From assembly GCF_002869965.1 (NCBI RefSeq), contig NZ_PEBS01000026.1, positions 1-64,000 on the forward strand: 64,000 bases of DNA. Direction: 5' to 3'. Positions within the stretch are counted from its first letter, which is position 1; the number at the start of each line of letters is the position of its first letter. The position numbers and the translations under genes are program-made. Shown piece after piece: positions 28,523 through 35,883 of this stretch. Source of the stretch: Janthinobacterium sp. ROICE36. Lineage in GTDB: Bacteria > Pseudomonadota > Gammaproteobacteria > Burkholderiales > Burkholderiaceae_D. The notes under the pieces are model-generated. The model saw only the letters and a list, made by a program, of their open reading frames with translations, was not told where the DNA came from and searched no databases.

Positions 28523-29410
28523 ATGCCACAGCACCGTTACTCTTCTTTTATCCCCTTGCTGGCCATCCTGGGCTCCGTCACCTGCCTGGGACTGGGCACG
28601 TCGTGGGCCAAGCATAGCCTGTTCCCGCTGGTCGGTGCACAGGGCACGACGGCCGTGCGCGTGGGCTTTTCCGCCCTGTTGCTGTTGCTGTTCTGGCGGC
28701 CGTGGCGCTGGCAGCTGAGCCGCGCCGACCTGCGCATGGTGGCCCTGTACGGCGCCGCGCTGGGCTTGACGAACCTGTGTTTCTACATGGCCTTGCGCAC
28801 GATTCCTTTCGGCATCGCCGTGGCGATCGAGTTTTCCGGCCCGCTGGCCGTGGCGCTGCTGGCCTCGCGCCGTCCGCTCGACTTCGTCTGGGTGGCCTTG
28901 GCCGTGGCGGGACTGGCGCTGCTGCTGCCGCTCGGCCACGACATCAGCAATCTGGACCCCACCGGCGTGCTGTTCGCCCTGGCCGCCGCCGTCTGCTGGG
29001 CTACCTATATTATCTTCGGCAAGCGCGCCAGCCATTTGCATGCAGGCCATTCGGTGTCGCTGGGCCTGGCGATGGCCGCGCTGGTGGTGGTGCCCGTGGG
29101 CCTGATGCATAGCGGCGCCGCCCTGCTTTCGCCCGTCGTGCTGGCCGTGGGCCTGGGCGTGGCCTTGATTTCCAGCGCGATACCGATTTCGCTGGAAATG
29201 GTGGCCCTGAAACGGCTGACGCCGCAAGCGTTCGGCATCATGAGCAGCATGGAACCTGCCGTCGCCGCCATGCTGGCCTTCATCCTGCTCGATGAACGGC
29301 TGGGTGCCGCGCAGTGGCTGGCCATCGCCATGATCATGGCCGCGTCGATGGGCAGTTCCTACATGGCGCAGCGCCAGAAACGCGGTGCGCCGGCGCTCAG
29401 GCCCGAATAG
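28523..29410 (+). CDS. EamA/RhtA-like inner membrane exporter
   Basis: The 295-residue protein is a ten-helix drug/metabolite transporter of the EamA fold. Features include LAILGSVTCLGLGTSWAKH, LRTIPFGIAVAIEFSGPLAV and the second-repeat ISLEMVALKRLTPQAFGIMS with SSMEPAVAAMLAF, closely RhtA-like. RhtA exports threonine and homoserine. The start ATG 28523 leaves 76 bp to the Lrp gene. The stop lies inside the histidine kinase gene on the other strand (14-bp overlap of 3' ends). Confidence 0.88.
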   Translation: MPQHRYSSFIPLLAILGSVTCLGLGTSWAKHSLFPLVGAQGTTAVRVGFSALLLLLFWRPWRWQLSRADLRMVALYGAALGLTNLCFYMALRTIPFGIAVAIEFSGPLAVALLASRRPLDFVWVALAVAGLALLLPLGHDISNLDPTGVLFALAAAVCWATYIIFGKRASHLHAGHSVSLGLAMAALVVVPVGLMHSGAALLSPVVLAVGLGVALISSAIPISLEMVALKRLTPQAFGIMSSMEPAVAAMLAFILLDERLGAAQWLAIAMIMAASMGSSYMAQRQKRGAPALRPE

Positions 29411-30698
29411 AAATCGTGAAGCGCGCGCCGCCCAGCGGCGAGTCGTCGATGGTGATGGCGCCGCCGTGCAGCGCGACAGCCCGGGCGGCGATGGCCAGTC
29501 CCAGGCCATGGCCGGCGGCCGCATGGTCCTGCTCGCGGGCCAGGCGGTAGAACGGGGCGAACACCTGTACGCGCTGGTCGGCAGGAATGCCGGGGCCGTC
29601 ATCCTCGATGACGATGCGCAACGCCTCGCCGTCACGCGTGGCCGACAGCGCGATGCGCGCGACGGCATACTTGGCGGCATTACCGAGCAGGTTGCCGATG
29701 GCGCGCGCCAGCAAACGGGGATCGCCGCGCAGTTCGCCCAGGTCGTCGGCGATGCCGGCGTCCACTTGCTGCGGCAAATGCGCCGCCATGCAGGCGCGCA
29801 GCAGCGGCGCCAGGGTGAACGGCTGGCCCGGCAAGACTTGCGCATGATCAAGCTGCATCAAGCCCAGCAGCTCGTTGACCAGCGTCTTCAATTCTTCGAC
29901 ATCCACGCCCATGACGTCGATGCGCCGCCGCATGGCAGGGTCATGACCTGCATGCCGTTCGGCCAGCAGCGCCAAGCCGAATTCCAGCCGCGCGATCGGC
30001 GTGCGCAGCTCGTGCGACACCGACAGCAGCAAATGCCGGCGCGCCTCCAGCAGGGAGCCGATGCGCTCAGCCATCTCGTTGATGCGGCCCGCCAGCGGCG
30101 CGATGCTCGATGCGGGGCTGACCTGCGCCCGCGCCGCCAGGTCGCCCCGTCCGAAATCGTCGGCCATGCGCGACAGCGCCGCCAGGCTGCGGCCGTGCGC
30201 GCGCGTCCACCACCCGAGCGGCAGCAGCAGGCATAGGGCGATGACGGCGAAACGGATCGTTTCCATGCGCAGCGCCTGGCCGACGTCGATGGGCAGGTTC
30301 TGCGCGTGGATCACGTCGTCCTCGCTGCCGGCATAGCGCGCGCCCGTGCCGTCCACGCGGCGGTAAAAGCCCTTGCCGCCCACATCCATCACCACGGCGC
30401 CTTGCAGCAGCGGCGCGCGCCGGGCGGCCGGCAGCGCCGCCAGCACAGTGGACAAGGGCTGCAGCTCCAGCGTGACGTCCGACACTTCGCGCACCTTGTT
30501 CAGGCGCGGCAGCCATTCATCGGCGGGCGCCTGGTCGATGTACTGCTCCAGCAGGAAGATCTGGCCGGCGGCCTGGTCGCGCGCAATATGCTCGATCGGA
30601 TCGCCGAACAGGAGGCTGAAAGTGAAGTAAATGACGCAGCTGGCCAGCGCGATGGCCAGCACCACCAGCAGTGCGAAACGCCAGAATAGACGGCTCAT
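29397..30698 (-). CDS. Membrane sensor histidine kinase, RstB-like
   Basis: 433 residues from ATG 30696-30698. A first membrane helix (about 7-30), a periplasmic domain of roughly 115 residues and a second helix (about 148-164) are followed by HAMP, the HisKA box with H229 in LLSVSHELRTPIARLEF, and the ATPase domain (AIGNLLGNAAKYA, EDDGPGIP, GHGLGLAIAARAV). All boxes look intact. The start overlaps the stop of the response regulator gene upstream, so both are one operon. The layout and sequence style are closest to RstB. Confidence 0.9.
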   Translation of the reverse strand: MSRLFWRFALLVVLAIALASCVIYFTFSLLFGDPIEHIARDQAAGQIFLLEQYIDQAPADEWLPRLNKVREVSDVTLELQPLSTVLAALPAARRAPLLQGAVVMDVGGKGFYRRVDGTGARYAGSEDDVIHAQNLPIDVGQALRMETIRFAVIALCLLLPLGWWTRAHGRSLAALSRMADDFGRGDLAARAQVSPASSIAPLAGRINEMAERIGSLLEARRHLLLSVSHELRTPIARLEFGLALLAERHAGHDPAMRRRIDVMGVDVEELKTLVNELLGLMQLDHAQVLPGQPFTLAPLLRACMAAHLPQQVDAGIADDLGELRGDPRLLARAIGNLLGNAAKYAVARIALSATRDGEALRIVIEDDGPGIPADQRVQVFAPFYRLAREQDHAAAGHGLGLAIAARAVALHGGAITIDDSPLGGARFTISIRA

Positions 30699-31372
30699 TC
30701 CCAGGCGGAGGGCGTGAGCAGATAGCCTTCGCCCCACACCGTCTTGATGCGCTCGGCGGCGCCGTCGTCGAACTTGCGGCGCAGGCGCGAGATGCAGTTG
30801 TCGATGCTGCGGTCGAGGCCATCGAATTCGATGCCGCGCATCTTGACGAGGATGTCGTTGCGCGACATGACCTTGCCCGCGGCGTCGGCCAGGATGGCGA
30901 ACAGCTTGAATTCAGCACTGTTCATGGCGATTTCCTGCCCGCGCCAGTGCACGGCGCGGTTCTCGCGCGACACGCGCAGCTGGCCGATGACGATGTCGCT
31001 GCCGGCCGCCGCGCTGCCGCGCCGCTGCAGTGCGCGCAGGCGGGCCAGCAGCACGCGCGGCTGGACCGGCTTGTTCACGTAATCGTCGGCGCCCTGCTCC
31101 AGGCCCGAGACTTCGTCGAAGGAGTCTTCGCGCGCGGTGAGTATCAGGATGGGCACGGCGCTGAGCTGGCGCAACTGGCGGCACACCACCAGGCCATCGA
31201 CGCCGGGCAAGGTCAGGTCGAGTATGACCAGATCAGGCTGGAGGTCGCGGAAGCGCGCCAGGGCCTGGTCGCCGCGCGTGACGACGTCGACCGCATAGTC
31301 ATATTGTTCCAGATATTCCTTGACCAGCGCGGCCAGCCGCGCATCGTCTTCCACCAGCATGACACCTTGCAT
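30695..31372 (-). CDS. OmpR-family response regulator, RstA-like
   Basis: The 225-residue protein has a receiver domain with phospho-acceptor D52 (VILDLTLPGVDG) and conserved Lys in DDYVNKPVQPRVLLARL. A winged-helix DNA-binding domain follows (FKLFAILADAAGKVMSR, SIDNCISRLRRKFDD, VWGEGYLL). GAGGAGCG precedes ATG 31370-31372. It is the first gene of the two-component operon and faces a three-gene envelope operon across 203 bp, its likely target. RstA assignment is by overall similarity and by the candidate box between the operons. Confidence 0.9.
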   Translation of the reverse strand: MQGVMLVEDDARLAALVKEYLEQYDYAVDVVTRGDQALARFRDLQPDLVILDLTLPGVDGLVVCRQLRQLSAVPILILTAREDSFDEVSGLEQGADDYVNKPVQPRVLLARLRALQRRGSAAAGSDIVIGQLRVSRENRAVHWRGQEIAMNSAEFKLFAILADAAGKVMSRNDILVKMRGIEFDGLDRSIDNCISRLRRKFDDGAAERIKTVWGEGYLLTPSAWE

Positions 31373-31447
31373 CGCTCCTCCGCGCCGCCAATTTTGTGGC
31401 GTATTGTAGTGGAGCGCGGCGCGAAAGTGGCACATTCGACAATCAAG

Positions 31448-31461
31448 TACACATTTGTACA
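31448..31461. promoter_or_regulatory. Candidate RstA-type operator between the two-component and envelope operons
   Basis: TACACATTTGTACA has the TACA-N6-TACA direct-repeat spacing of the E. coli RstA box and also contains GTACA-CATT-TGTAC as an inverted repeat. It lies midway in the divergent region, 76 bp upstream of the regulator start and 115 bp upstream of the first envelope gene. Confidence 0.45.
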
Positions 31462-31575
31462 CTTTTCATACAAATGCGGCCTACAAATTGCGGACAATTC
31501 AAGGACAAACACAGGCGGATTCCGGGACGATGTTTGCCTAACATTCATGGCTCTTACCTCAACCGGAATCCGAAC

Positions 31576-32154
31576 ATGAAAAAATTTGTATGCAGCACCC
31601 TGCTCGCCGTCGCCGCCACCTCGATCGTCCACGCCGAAGGCCTGTACGTGGGCGCCAACGTCAGCCCGTCCAGCGACGGCAAGATCCAGTATGCGGCTGG
31701 CGGCGCGACGAGCCAGCGCGGCGCCAGCGGCAAGGCGGTGCCGTTCGGCGTCTTTGCGGGCTACGAGCTGGCGCCGGCCTGGGCCCTGGAGGGCGGCTAC
31801 CGCGCCAGCGGCGGCGCGACCAGTTTCGACCTCGCTCCCGGCTACCAGCTCAAGGTGCGCGCCAGCGCCGCCTACCTGGCGGCGCGCGGCACGTGGCGCC
31901 TGGACGAGAACTGGTCGCTGTTCGGCAAGGCCGGCGTGGCGCGCAGCCGCGTCGAATTCACCACCGACGGCAAGAATGCGCCGCCCCGTGAATCGGCGAA
32001 CAATACCGGCCTGTACGCCAGCGTGGGAGTGGCCTATCAGATCAGCAAGGACGTGGCGCTGCAGCTCGAATGGGAGCACGCCCCGAAAGTCAAATACGAA
32101 GGACTCGATAGCACGATGAACCGTCTGGCGCTCGGTGTCCGCGTCGGCTTTTAA
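31576..32154 (+). CDS. Small outer membrane beta-barrel protein
   Basis: The 192-residue protein starts with a signal peptide MKKFVCSTLLAVAATSIVHA. The mature part has alternating-strand sequence of an eight-strand barrel (LYVGANVSPSS, VPFGVFAGYELAPAWALEGG, LFGKAGVARSRVEF, GVAYQISKDVALQLEWEH) and ends LALGVRVGF, with a terminal Phe as needed for BAM-dependent insertion. It resembles OmpA-like transmembrane domains. First gene of a three-gene run (9-bp and 5-bp gaps), divergent from the RstAB-like genes. Confidence 0.85.
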   Translation: MKKFVCSTLLAVAATSIVHAEGLYVGANVSPSSDGKIQYAAGGATSQRGASGKAVPFGVFAGYELAPAWALEGGYRASGGATSFDLAPGYQLKVRASAAYLAARGTWRLDENWSLFGKAGVARSRVEFTTDGKNAPPRESANNTGLYASVGVAYQISKDVALQLEWEHAPKVKYEGLDSTMNRLALGVRVGF

Positions 32155-32163
32155 AAGGATGGC

Positions 32164-32949
32164 ATGAACAAGTTCGCTCCCCGTTTTTCTCCCCTGCTGT
32201 TGCTGCTGGCCGCCGGCGTTCCGGCACTGGCCGAGGCAGCCAGCGGCACCAGCACCCTGATGATGCCCGACGGGAGCAGGGATATGTACGTGGGAGCGGC
32301 TGTCACGGGCAGTTCCGCGACGGATGATGGCGCACCGCGCACCGCCGTCCTGCGGCCGCTGCTGCAAGTCCAGTGGAGCAACGGCGTGTTCGTCTCGGCC
32401 AGCGGCGTGGCGGGCATGCACCTGTCGGCCACGCCGGGCGTGGAATACGGCCCGTTGCTGGCCGCCAGCAATGCGCGCGATCCGGAAGATGGCTGGCGCC
32501 TGCGCGGCACGCGGCGCATCAAGGGCTCGCCCGATGTGGGCGGCTTTTATGGCTATTACCTGGGCGACGCGGCGCGCGTCACGTCGAACCTGATGTACGA
32601 CACGAGTGCGCACGGCTGGCGCGCACAGCTCGCCGTGCAAAAGACCCTGCCATCGCTGGCGGCCCATCATACGGCGATCTTATCGGCCGGCGTCTCGCTG
32701 GCCAGCGGCGCCGTGATGGACGAGCGGTACGCCGTCAGCTTCACCGCCGGCGGCGCGCGCGACTACCGCCCGGCCGGCGGCGTCACCTGCATCGACGCGG
32801 CTATCCACTGGAACTGGGCCCTGAGCAGCAAGTGGCTGCTCAACAGCGCCGTGACGGGCACGCGGCTGGGCAGCGGGCCGGCCCACAGCCCCTTCATCGA
32901 ACGGCGCAACGTCATCACCTGGTCCAGCGGACTCGGTTACCGGTTTTAA
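32164..32949 (+). CDS. MipA/OmpV family outer membrane protein
   Basis: The 261-residue protein has a signal peptide (LLLLLAAGVPALAEA) and the MipA/OmpV pattern: VLRPLLQVQWSNGVFVSASG after the first strand, RRIKGSPDVGGFYGYYLGD, and a final strand WSSGLGYRF with terminal Phe. MipA of E. coli was described as a scaffold linking murein synthase and hydrolase; several family members are induced by antibiotics or envelope stress. It is the middle gene of the operon facing the RstAB-like system. Confidence 0.82.
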   Translation: MNKFAPRFSPLLLLLAAGVPALAEAASGTSTLMMPDGSRDMYVGAAVTGSSATDDGAPRTAVLRPLLQVQWSNGVFVSASGVAGMHLSATPGVEYGPLLAASNARDPEDGWRLRGTRRIKGSPDVGGFYGYYLGDAARVTSNLMYDTSAHGWRAQLAVQKTLPSLAAHHTAILSAGVSLASGAVMDERYAVSFTAGGARDYRPAGGVTCIDAAIHWNWALSSKWLLNSAVTGTRLGSGPAHSPFIERRNVITWSSGLGYRF

Positions 32950-32954
32950 GCGCC

Positions 32955-33635
32955 ATGCTCAAAGTCCTGCTTCTCGGCCTGGCACTGCTGCCCGCGTTCG
33001 CCTGCGCACAGGAAAGCAGCGACTGGACCGCGTATCGCGACGCCTACCGCCACATGATCTGGTTCGAGAAGTACGGCAAGCCCAAGCAATTCCTGCAAAA
33101 CCATCTGCGCCTGCGTCCGCGCGACGCCAGCGTATCCATGGGCGACTTGCGCCTGACCTTGCACGGCAAGGGCGCGCAGCTGGCGCTGCCGCTCGATGCG
33201 CTGGGCCGCGCCGTTTTCCCGTTCTCCAAGGCCGCGTATGACCACAGTGCGGAGCTGACCTGGAACCGCAAGCCGGGGCAGATCACCACAAGCGCCTGGG
33301 TCTCCATCGTCACGCGGCCCGATGGCGTCTATGCGGCGGCCGACCTGCGCGCCGCCTGCGAACAGCTGCTCGCCTACCTGCGCTCCACGGGCGGGGCGAA
33401 CGGCAAGCGCTGCGCCGGCGTGCAGTTTGCGTATGCGAGGACGGATGCGGCGCAAGTGCGCTACCAGGGAGGCGAAAGCACGGCGCTCCCGCTGGCGGCG
33501 CAGGAGGGCCCCGCGTTTCCCGGCGACGCCGTGGCCGGTTTCCGCATCTTCGCCTACCGTTTCAGTGCGCACCCGGACGGAGGCCAGGTCCTCACCAGCG
33601 GCACGCCGCTGGCGATTGCCGCCCTACTGGAATAA
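32955..33635 (+). CDS. Exported protein of unknown function, third gene of envelope operon
   Basis: The 226-residue product starts MLKVLLLGLALLPAFACAQ, a signal peptide; the cysteine is not in a canonical lipobox. The mature part has an Ig-like or beta-rich feel (DLRLTLHGKGAQLALPLDALG, SAWVSIVTRPDGVYAAADLR). I do not recognise the family. It starts 5 bp after the MipA-like gene stop and so belongs to the same transcript. It converges on the MFS gene 12 bp away. Confidence 0.75.
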   Translation: MLKVLLLGLALLPAFACAQESSDWTAYRDAYRHMIWFEKYGKPKQFLQNHLRLRPRDASVSMGDLRLTLHGKGAQLALPLDALGRAVFPFSKAAYDHSAELTWNRKPGQITTSAWVSIVTRPDGVYAAADLRAACEQLLAYLRSTGGANGKRCAGVQFAYARTDAAQVRYQGGESTALPLAAQEGPAFPGDAVAGFRIFAYRFSAHPDGGQVLTSGTPLAIAALLE

Positions 33636-33647
33636 GGCGGGCCGCGT

Positions 33648-34871
33648 TCAGTGCGCGCCCGCGCCCGCCACGTGGTCAGCCAGGTTGCGGCGCGCCAGCC
33701 ACGCCAGCGGCAGCAGTGCCAGCAAGGCGGCGGCCGCGCCCGCCCACGGCGACGACGCCATCAGCTGGCGCGACACCAGCAGCGCGCCCAGCATGGAGCC
33801 GAAGGAAATGCCCAGGTTAAAGGCCGAGATGTTCAAGCCGGAGGCGAAATCGACGGCTTGCGGCGTGTAGCGCTCGGCCGTAGCCAGCATGCCGGCTTGC
33901 AGGGCCGGCGACAGGCCGAAGGCGAATACGCCCCAGACGAACAGCATCACCGTCATCATCCATGGCGAGCTGATGCAGAGCGCCACGCCCACTTGCGTGG
34001 CGGCCAGCAAGAGCAGCATCAGGCGCAAGGCCTTTTGCCAGCCCAGGTGGCTGGTCAGATAGCCGCCCGCCAGGTTGCCGCCAAAGGTGGCGGCACCAAA
34101 CACGATCAGCAAGGCGCTGGCCATGGTGGCGGAAAAGCCCGTCACCTCCGTCAGAATGGGCGTGATGAAGGTAAACGCGGCAAAGCTGCTGCCAAAGCCG
34201 AACGTGGTGACAGCCATCATCGTCAAAATGGGGCCGCTGCCGAGCGCCGCCAGCTGCGTCATGGCCTTGCCGCCCTTGCCCTGCTGCAAGCCGGCCGGCA
34301 GCCAGCGCGCCATGGCGCCCAATCCCAGCGCGGCCAGCACGACGACGGCAAAGAACGGCAAACGCCAGCCCATCAAATTGCCGAGGAAACTGCCGAGCGG
34401 CACGCCGATCACCATGGCCAAAGTCAATCCCGCAAACATCACGGAAATCGCCCTGCCCGCCTGCGCCTTGGCGACCAGGCTGGCGGCCACGGTGGCGCCG
34501 ATGGCAAAGAAGGTGCCGTGCGCCACGGCCGTGATGACCCGTCCCACCAGCAACAGTGCAAACGTATGCGACAAGGCGGCCAGCAAGTTACCGGCCAGGA
34601 ACACGCTCATCAGCCCCAGCAAGGCCGCCTTGCGCGGAAGGCGCGACATCAGCAGCACCAGCAGCGGCGTGCCGATGGCCAGCGCCAGCGCATACAGGCT
34701 GACCAGGGAGCCGGCCGATTCGATGGAAATATGCAAATCCTTGGCAATGGTCGGCAAGATGCCGACGACGATGAATTCGGTGACGCCGATGGCAAAGGCG
34801 CCGACGGCCAGCGCCAGCACGCCGCGCGGCATCTTGCTGGCTTGAGGGGAAACAGGGCTTGCGGTGGTCAT
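33648..34871 (-). CDS. MFS transporter, DHA1 family
   Basis: The 407-residue protein has 12 predicted helices. It shows the family start LALAVGAFAIGVTEFIVVGI, the motif A loop after TM2 (SRLPRKAALLGLM) and the TM5 signature AGLTLAMVIGVPLGSFLGN (motif C, antiporter). This family exports sugars, drugs or nucleosides with proton exchange. It is divergent from a LysR gene 85 bp away, which probably controls it. Unlike the remnant at 24509-24934, it is complete. Confidence 0.88.
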   Translation of the reverse strand: MTTASPVSPQASKMPRGVLALAVGAFAIGVTEFIVVGILPTIAKDLHISIESAGSLVSLYALALAIGTPLLVLLMSRLPRKAALLGLMSVFLAGNLLAALSHTFALLLVGRVITAVAHGTFFAIGATVAASLVAKAQAGRAISVMFAGLTLAMVIGVPLGSFLGNLMGWRLPFFAVVVLAALGLGAMARWLPAGLQQGKGGKAMTQLAALGSGPILTMMAVTTFGFGSSFAAFTFITPILTEVTGFSATMASALLIVFGAATFGGNLAGGYLTSHLGWQKALRLMLLLLAATQVGVALCISSPWMMTVMLFVWGVFAFGLSPALQAGMLATAERYTPQAVDFASGLNISAFNLGISFGSMLGALLVSRQLMASSPWAGAAAALLALLPLAWLARRNLADHVAGAGAH

Positions 34872-34956
34872 GACGGCTCCAACAATGGTTCAAGCCGGTC
34901 AGTGTATCGATGGAATTACTTTTGATATAGACTCTAATAATGGAAACACCTGTGAA

Positions 34957-35883
34957 ATGGATTCAATAATGGCGCGGCAAGACATCAACCGTTCATTCGA
35001 GATGGCCGTCTTCGTGGCCGTGGTGGAGACGGGCGCATTTTCCGCCGCCGCGCGCCGCCTGGCCTTGACGCCGTCGGCCGTCAGCAAACTGGTCAGCCGA
35101 CTGGAAACGCGGCTCGGCGCGCGCCTGCTGCAGCGCAGCACGCGCCAGTTGCACAACACGCCAGAGGGCGACGCCTTCTTCGTGCAATGCAAGCGCATCC
35201 TCGACGATATCGAAGGCGCCGAGCGCGAAGCGGCGCAGGGCGCGGCGCCGCGCGGGCGCTTGCGCATCAACTGTTTCGTGCCGTTCGGCGTGCACCATCT
35301 GCTGCCCATCCTGCCCGAGTTCGCCCAGCGCTATCCCGACATCGTGCTCGACGTCGTCGTCAGCGACGCCATCGTCGACTTGCTGGAAGACCGCACCGAC
35401 ATCGCCATCCGCACGGGCAAGCTGAAGGAATCGAACCTGGTGGCGCGCAAGCTGGGCGAAGATGCGATGGTCGTGGTGGCGTCGCCGGCGTACGTGGCGC
35501 GCCACGGCCTGCCGCACACGCCACAGGAATTATCCGCACACAATTTGTTGGCCTTCAACTTCCGCTGCCAGAACGAAACCTGGCCCTTCCTCCACGGGAG
35601 CGGCGGTACCATGCAGGTCGCGCCGCAAGGCAATACCTGCGTCAGCGATGGCGAAAGCATGCGCCAGCTGGTGCTGGCGGGCATGGGACTGGGACGGTTT
35701 TCGCGCCAGCATGTGCAGCGCGATATCGAGCAAGGTCATTTAATTCCCTTGCTGCAGGACTACAATCCGGGCGACAAGGAACTCGTGCACGCCGTCTTCG
35801 TGGGACCGGGCTTGCAAGTGCCGGCACGCGTGCGCGTGATGCTCGATTATCTGCTGGAAAAAGTGCAGCTGGGCAGCGCTTAA
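34957..35883 (+). CDS. LysR family transcriptional regulator
   Basis: About 308 residues. The winged HTH is clear (FEMAVFVAVVETGAFSAAAR, LTPSAVSKLVSRLETRLGAR), followed by a substrate-binding domain (RGRLRINCFVPFGVHHLLPI). ATG 34957 or the in-frame ATG 34969 may be the start. It lies back to back with the MFS transporter gene, the usual arrangement for a LysR and its target. Its TAA stop shares three of four bases in TTAA with the stop of the converging EAL gene. Confidence 0.9.
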   Translation: MDSIMARQDINRSFEMAVFVAVVETGAFSAAARRLALTPSAVSKLVSRLETRLGARLLQRSTRQLHNTPEGDAFFVQCKRILDDIEGAEREAAQGAAPRGRLRINCFVPFGVHHLLPILPEFAQRYPDIVLDVVVSDAIVDLLEDRTDIAIRTGKLKESNLVARKLGEDAMVVVASPAYVARHGLPHTPQELSAHNLLAFNFRCQNETWPFLHGSGGTMQVAPQGNTCVSDGESMRQLVLAGMGLGRFSRQHVQRDIEQGHLIPLLQDYNPGDKELVHAVFVGPGLQVPARVRVMLDYLLEKVQLGSA

